Shown here: piece after piece, positions 4,701 through 7,088 of the stretch
Layout: every line of letters begins with the position of its first letter
How positions within the stretch are numbered: the stretch's first letter is position 1
Assembly (NCBI GenBank): GCA_937900435.1
Contig: CALCEG010000068.1
Location: forward strand, 1 to 7,088
Source: an uncultured Alphaproteobacteria bacterium
GTDB taxonomy: Bacteria > Pseudomonadota > Alphaproteobacteria > Rs-D84
Direction of reading: 5' to 3'
DNA length: 7,088 bases
Notes under the pieces: generated by a model
What the model saw: the letters and a program-made list of their open reading frames with translations, nothing else
Told to the model about the DNA's origin: nothing
The model's database searches: none
Position numbers and translations under genes: made by a program

Positions 4701-5933
4701 ATGGTGCATGAAGAATATCTTAATCCTGAGTTTATGTGGCGTTGTATAAACACATTGTGTAAACAGGACGGATATGTTTTGAAAGACTTTTCTTTTGGAA
4801 GGCTTGAGCTCGAAGCTGACGACCAACCGATACTTATGAAAAATGATTATGGATATAATATGGTCTATAGATTTGAGGTATGGAAAGCGCCAGAACTCAT
4901 AAAAGGATTCGAAAAGTCCTATGACGGTGTGTGGATTGATACAAAATACATAGAAAGTCAACTTATTAAAAAAGTAATTTATTTCGATATTAATAACGAA
5001 TGTTTTGTTGAAAAACCAGACCACAAATATCGTAAAGAATATTATTATGAATACCCATCATGTTTTTCATTAAACGGTCAATGGTATTACGCGATACATA
5101 ATCAACCAAAAGTACTAAAATGTCATTCAACAGAGCGAGCAAAAAAAACCGATAATATGCGAACATATATGGAACACATGGGTGCCACAGCGCAAAATAT
5201 TTTAAATGTCGATGCTCTTATATACAATGTGTACAAGCCTAAAAGTATGTACCCAAAAGTCGGTTGGAATATTCTATTTAAATCTGAATCAGAAGCGAAC
5301 ACTATTATAAAAGAAGCATTAACAAAACCACATGATTGTATAGACTTTGTGCAGATTAACGAAGCACCTAATTCTATTCGCTGGGAAAAGCACACATACA
5401 AAATAAAAGAACACAACAGATTTAAAATCAATGTTCATAATGATGATGTTCCCGTGTTTTATACAAGTAATACGCTGGAATTAACAGTTCCTATCACTGA
5501 GGCTTTATGTGCTTTTGCAAATGATGTAACCCATACATTCCGCGATATTAGATACACATTACGTTGTTTTAGAAATACAATTAATCGCTTCGTTGGCGCA
5601 GGTCTTTCGGATGTACCCGAAGATGTAAAAGATAATTATGGTGCCAAAGTAGCGGCTTTTTACGCCCTGCATCGGCCATATTATGCTTCTTTCCAAATCG
5701 AAGATTTAGTTGCTTGGGCAAGCCCCTCAGAAGCAGAAATATTTGGACGCCATATGGCAAAAATAGACAAAGGAATAAAAGATACTTCTAAGTCTATAGA
5801 AAAATTAGAATTACTTTGCAAAAAGATTGATCAATTAAACCGATCACACGTTTCCTTAGATAAACTGTTAGATATATCAAATATAATTGAACATATGAAA
5901 CAACAAAATATACAAAAAAATAAAACGCGTTAA
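4701..5933 (+). CDS. hypothetical protein, 410 residues
   Basis: I recognise no family. The start is well supported by AAGAGG seven bases upstream and by the near-consensus promoter. There is no signal peptide or convincing membrane segment, so it is probably cytoplasmic. The N-terminal 135 residues are rich in Tyr, Trp and acidic residues (EYYYEYPSCFSLNGQWYYAI at 113-132) and look beta-rich. Residues 262-300 look helical (TEALCAFANDVTHTFRDIRY), and 352-402 form a charged, probably coiled-coil helix (KSIEKLELLCKKIDQLN). Nine cysteines are scattered without a metal-site pattern. Codon use is visibly AT-rich, with ATA common, unlike the ribosomal genes in this window; this may reflect low expression or transfer. 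It has no partner gene on its strand. Confidence 0.8.
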   Translation: MVHEEYLNPEFMWRCINTLCKQDGYVLKDFSFGRLELEADDQPILMKNDYGYNMVYRFEVWKAPELIKGFEKSYDGVWIDTKYIESQLIKKVIYFDINNECFVEKPDHKYRKEYYYEYPSCFSLNGQWYYAIHNQPKVLKCHSTERAKKTDNMRTYMEHMGATAQNILNVDALIYNVYKPKSMYPKVGWNILFKSESEANTIIKEALTKPHDCIDFVQINEAPNSIRWEKHTYKIKEHNRFKINVHNDDVPVFYTSNTLELTVPITEALCAFANDVTHTFRDIRYTLRCFRNTINRFVGAGLSDVPEDVKDNYGAKVAAFYALHRPYYASFQIEDLVAWASPSEAEIFGRHMAKIDKGIKDTSKSIEKLELLCKKIDQLNRSHVSLDKLLDISNIIEHMKQQNIQKNKTR

Positions 5934-5936
5934 AAT

Positions 5937-5954
5937 ACCGCCCGAATGGGCGGT
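5937..5954. terminator. shared bidirectional terminator
   Basis: ACCGCCC-GAAT-GGGCGGT lies between two convergent genes, four bases after the plus-strand stop and three bases from the minus-strand stop codon. Rightward it is followed by TATTTATT, leftward (minus strand) by ATTTTA, so the tracts are modest but present on both sides. The CCGCCC-GAAT-GGGCGG core is identical to that at 6508-6523. Confidence 0.75.
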
Positions 5955-5957
5955 TAT

Positions 5958-6455
5958 TTATTCTATATGCGCCAGATTATAACCATCTTCACTGGGGCCA
6001 AATATGCTATAACTGCCACGACCTATAAATCCAGCAAGACCGGCACCATGACGAAATAGATATACATTTTCTGTGTCCGCAACCATTGCATCTTGGTCAA
6101 GTGCCACACCATCATTATCAACTAAATTATGCATTTTACCCGTTTTTTCTTTGACTTTTTGACTTAGCAGATAATCTGTTGCAGGACAACGATAAACTAA
6201 ATTCTCTGATTCTATTTTTTTATTTTCTTCCGCTACCCATTTAGCACATTCTTCTGGGGTTTTAACATTTTTCATACATAATTCATAGCCCCTTGGATAA
6301 CTATCATCTTTTTCCGTTTCACAATCTTCTGCTGTGTTACAGTTTTTTGTGGTATTTGTACCAACTTGATGTCCAATAACGACACAATTAGAAATATCTA
6401 AATCCGCAAATGACACCGATGGCAATAACAAAATTAAGGTTAATAGTTTTTTCAT
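5958..6455 (-). CDS. exported six-cysteine protein, 165 residues
   Basis: MKKLLTLILLLPSVSFA|D is a textbook signal peptide (cleavage near residue 17), so the product should be periplasmic or secreted. There is no lipobox cysteine at the cleavage site. The mature protein has six cysteines at 24, 39, 45, 60, 70 and 90, all in the first half, which suggests up to three disulfides. The C-terminal part is glycine- and aromatic-rich (RHGAGLAGFIGRGSYSIFG, 135-153). I recognise no family and assign no function. AAAGGA before the ATG and TATAAT upstream support the start. Confidence 0.78.
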   Translation of the reverse strand: MKKLLTLILLLPSVSFADLDISNCVVIGHQVGTNTTKNCNTAEDCETEKDDSYPRGYELCMKNVKTPEECAKWVAEENKKIESENLVYRCPATDYLLSQKVKEKTGKMHNLVDNDGVALDQDAMVADTENVYLFRHGAGLAGFIGRGSYSIFGPSEDGYNLAHIE

Positions 6456-6477
6456 TTTACATCCTTTGATTTATCAC

Positions 6478-6507
6478 ATTATAGCATATTTTATACCAAA
6501 AAAACAA
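6478..6507 (-). promoter_or_regulatory. promoter of the six-cysteine protein gene
   Basis: On the minus strand TTGTTT (6507-6502), an 18-nt spacer and a perfect TATAAT (6483-6478) lie about 23 bases before the ATG. The -35 box overlaps the foot of the preceding terminator. Confidence 0.6.
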
Positions 6508-6525
6508 CCGCCCGAATGGGCGGTT
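6498..6525 (-). terminator. terminator of the 126-residue protein gene
   Basis: AACCGCCC (6506-6513) pairs with GGGCGGTT (6518-6525) around GAAT, an 8-bp stem. On the minus strand GTTTTTTTGG follows. It lies 22 bases beyond the TAG stop of the 126-residue gene. Confidence 0.82.
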
Positions 6526-6547
6526 AATTCATTGTGTGGGGAAATTC

Positions 6548-6928
6548 CTATCGTGTGCGTGGGGGCTTGCGAAACGGACATGATATGCCAAATATGTATC
6601 TGTAATCTGTACCCCCCAGTGCGCGCGGACAATTTGCCTCTGTACAACCACGCGAATGCTTTGGATTATACTTGCACGAGAATTTGCGGACAGGTTCTGT
6701 CCATTCAATTTCATCGCGAATATAACGTGTTGCCGTATCAAAGAAATCATAAGCGGTGATATAATCCATTCGGCCACGCTCGTGAACAAGTGTTTGTGCC
6801 GGCGCCAGTTGCTTTTCGATTATAAAATAATAAAACTGTTTACCATGATATAAGAATACACTGCCGTTTTCGTGATGATATTCACGAACTGCCTTTTCAT
6901 TTGGTTCTGGTGTCATTGCATAAAGCAT
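6548..6928 (-). CDS. hypothetical four-cysteine protein, 126 residues
   Basis: I do not recognise this protein. It is small and soluble, with no signal peptide. The N-terminal part alternates strands and helices (SVFLYHGKQFYYFIIEKQ, then AYDFFDTATRYIRDEIEW). The C-terminal 45 residues are basic and carry cysteines at 85, 95, 100 and 117 (FSCKYNPKHSRGC, ANC, ISCPF). Four cysteines with neighbouring histidines could bind zinc, but the spacing (C-x9-C-x4-C-x16-C) matches no motif I know. AAAGGA ahead of the ATG at 6928 supports this start; M5 is an alternative. It lies just behind the terminator of the 5S rRNA, with its own promoter and terminator, so it is probably monocistronic. Confidence 0.7.
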   Translation of the reverse strand: MLYAMTPEPNEKAVREYHHENGSVFLYHGKQFYYFIIEKQLAPAQTLVHERGRMDYITAYDFFDTATRYIRDEIEWTEPVRKFSCKYNPKHSRGCTEANCPRALGGTDYRYIFGISCPFRKPPRTR

Positions 6929-6949
6929 TTATAAATCCTTTTGATTGGG

Positions 6950-6977
6950 ACAATAGCATAGGAATACAATTTTGCAA
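6950..6977 (-). promoter_or_regulatory. promoter of the 126-residue protein gene
   Basis: On the minus strand TTGCAA (6977-6972), a 16-nt spacer and TATTGT (6955-6950) is the best match; the -35 region directly follows the U-tract of the rRNA terminator. An alternative -35, TTGTTG, would give a 19-nt spacer. Confidence 0.45.
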
Positions 6978-7000
6978 CAAAAAACCGCCCAGATGGGCGG
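6975..7000 (-). terminator. rRNA operon terminator
   Basis: CCGCCC (6985-6990) pairs with GGGCGG (6995-7000) around AGAT; on the minus strand TTTTTTGTTGC follows. It lies about 36 bases beyond the 3' end of the 5S rRNA. Confidence 0.85.
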
Positions 7001-7035
7001 TGAAATTCGGTTTTTATATCGATAACTGGATTTAT

Positions 7036-7088
7036 TCTGGCGACGACCTACTCTTCCGTGGCTTAAGCCAAAGTACCATCGGCGATAC
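7036..7088 (-). rRNA. rrf: 5S rRNA, 3' part (cut by the window edge)
   Basis: Read on the minus strand the last 53 bases match the 3' half of a bacterial 5S rRNA: CGATGGTACTTTGGC, then CCACGGAAGAGTAGGTCG and CGCCAGA at the end. The GGAAGAGTAGGTCG block is typical of alphaproteobacteria. The 5' half and any 23S and 16S genes lie beyond the right edge. The exact 3' end is uncertain by a few bases. A terminator follows at 6975-7000. Confidence 0.92.

Overview
The window looks like chromosomal DNA from a low-GC alphaproteobacterium, possibly a host-associated lineage; the lineage is inferred. The support is the bL33, bL21 and bL27 sequences (bL27 in particular reads as alphaproteobacterial) and the 3' end of a 5S rRNA at the right edge. 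No plasmid, phage or transposase gene is visible.

Left part (1-1412), conserved translation genes. A possible gene tail is followed by repeat-rich spacer, then tRNA-Leu(UAG) on the minus strand. rpmG (bL33) is divergent from the tRNA, and the two promoters interlock. rplU-rpmA (bL21-bL27) form a two-gene operon with its own promoter and a strong terminator.

Repeat spacer (1413-1698). It holds dispersed palindromic modules that also occur, in another order, beside the tRNA: a 39-nt unit with an ATTCCC-N8-GGGAAT core, an identical 27-nt module, a shorter third module, and a large nested palindrome.

Middle part (1699-4528), minus-strand accessory genes. From upstream to downstream these are a flavodoxin-like protein with a signal peptide, a zeta-toxin-like (COG4185-type) P-loop kinase, a protein-kinase-like-fold protein, and an unrecognised 164-residue protein. 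The two kinase-like genes lack a visible Shine-Dalgarno sequence and have TATAAT boxes almost on their start codons, so they look leaderless; the other complete genes have at least a partial purine-rich SD.

Right part (4529-7088). A 410-residue orphan gene on the plus strand has a near-consensus promoter and shares a bidirectional terminator with a convergent gene for an exported six-cysteine protein. Upstream of that lie a small four-cysteine protein and the 3' end of a 5S rRNA, both on the minus strand. In this part, and before the zeta-like gene, terminator U-tracts run directly into the -35 region of the next gene.

The best candidate for something undescribed is the adjacent pair of kinase-fold genes at 2255-3871 with leaderless signals. 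A joint function is inference only.
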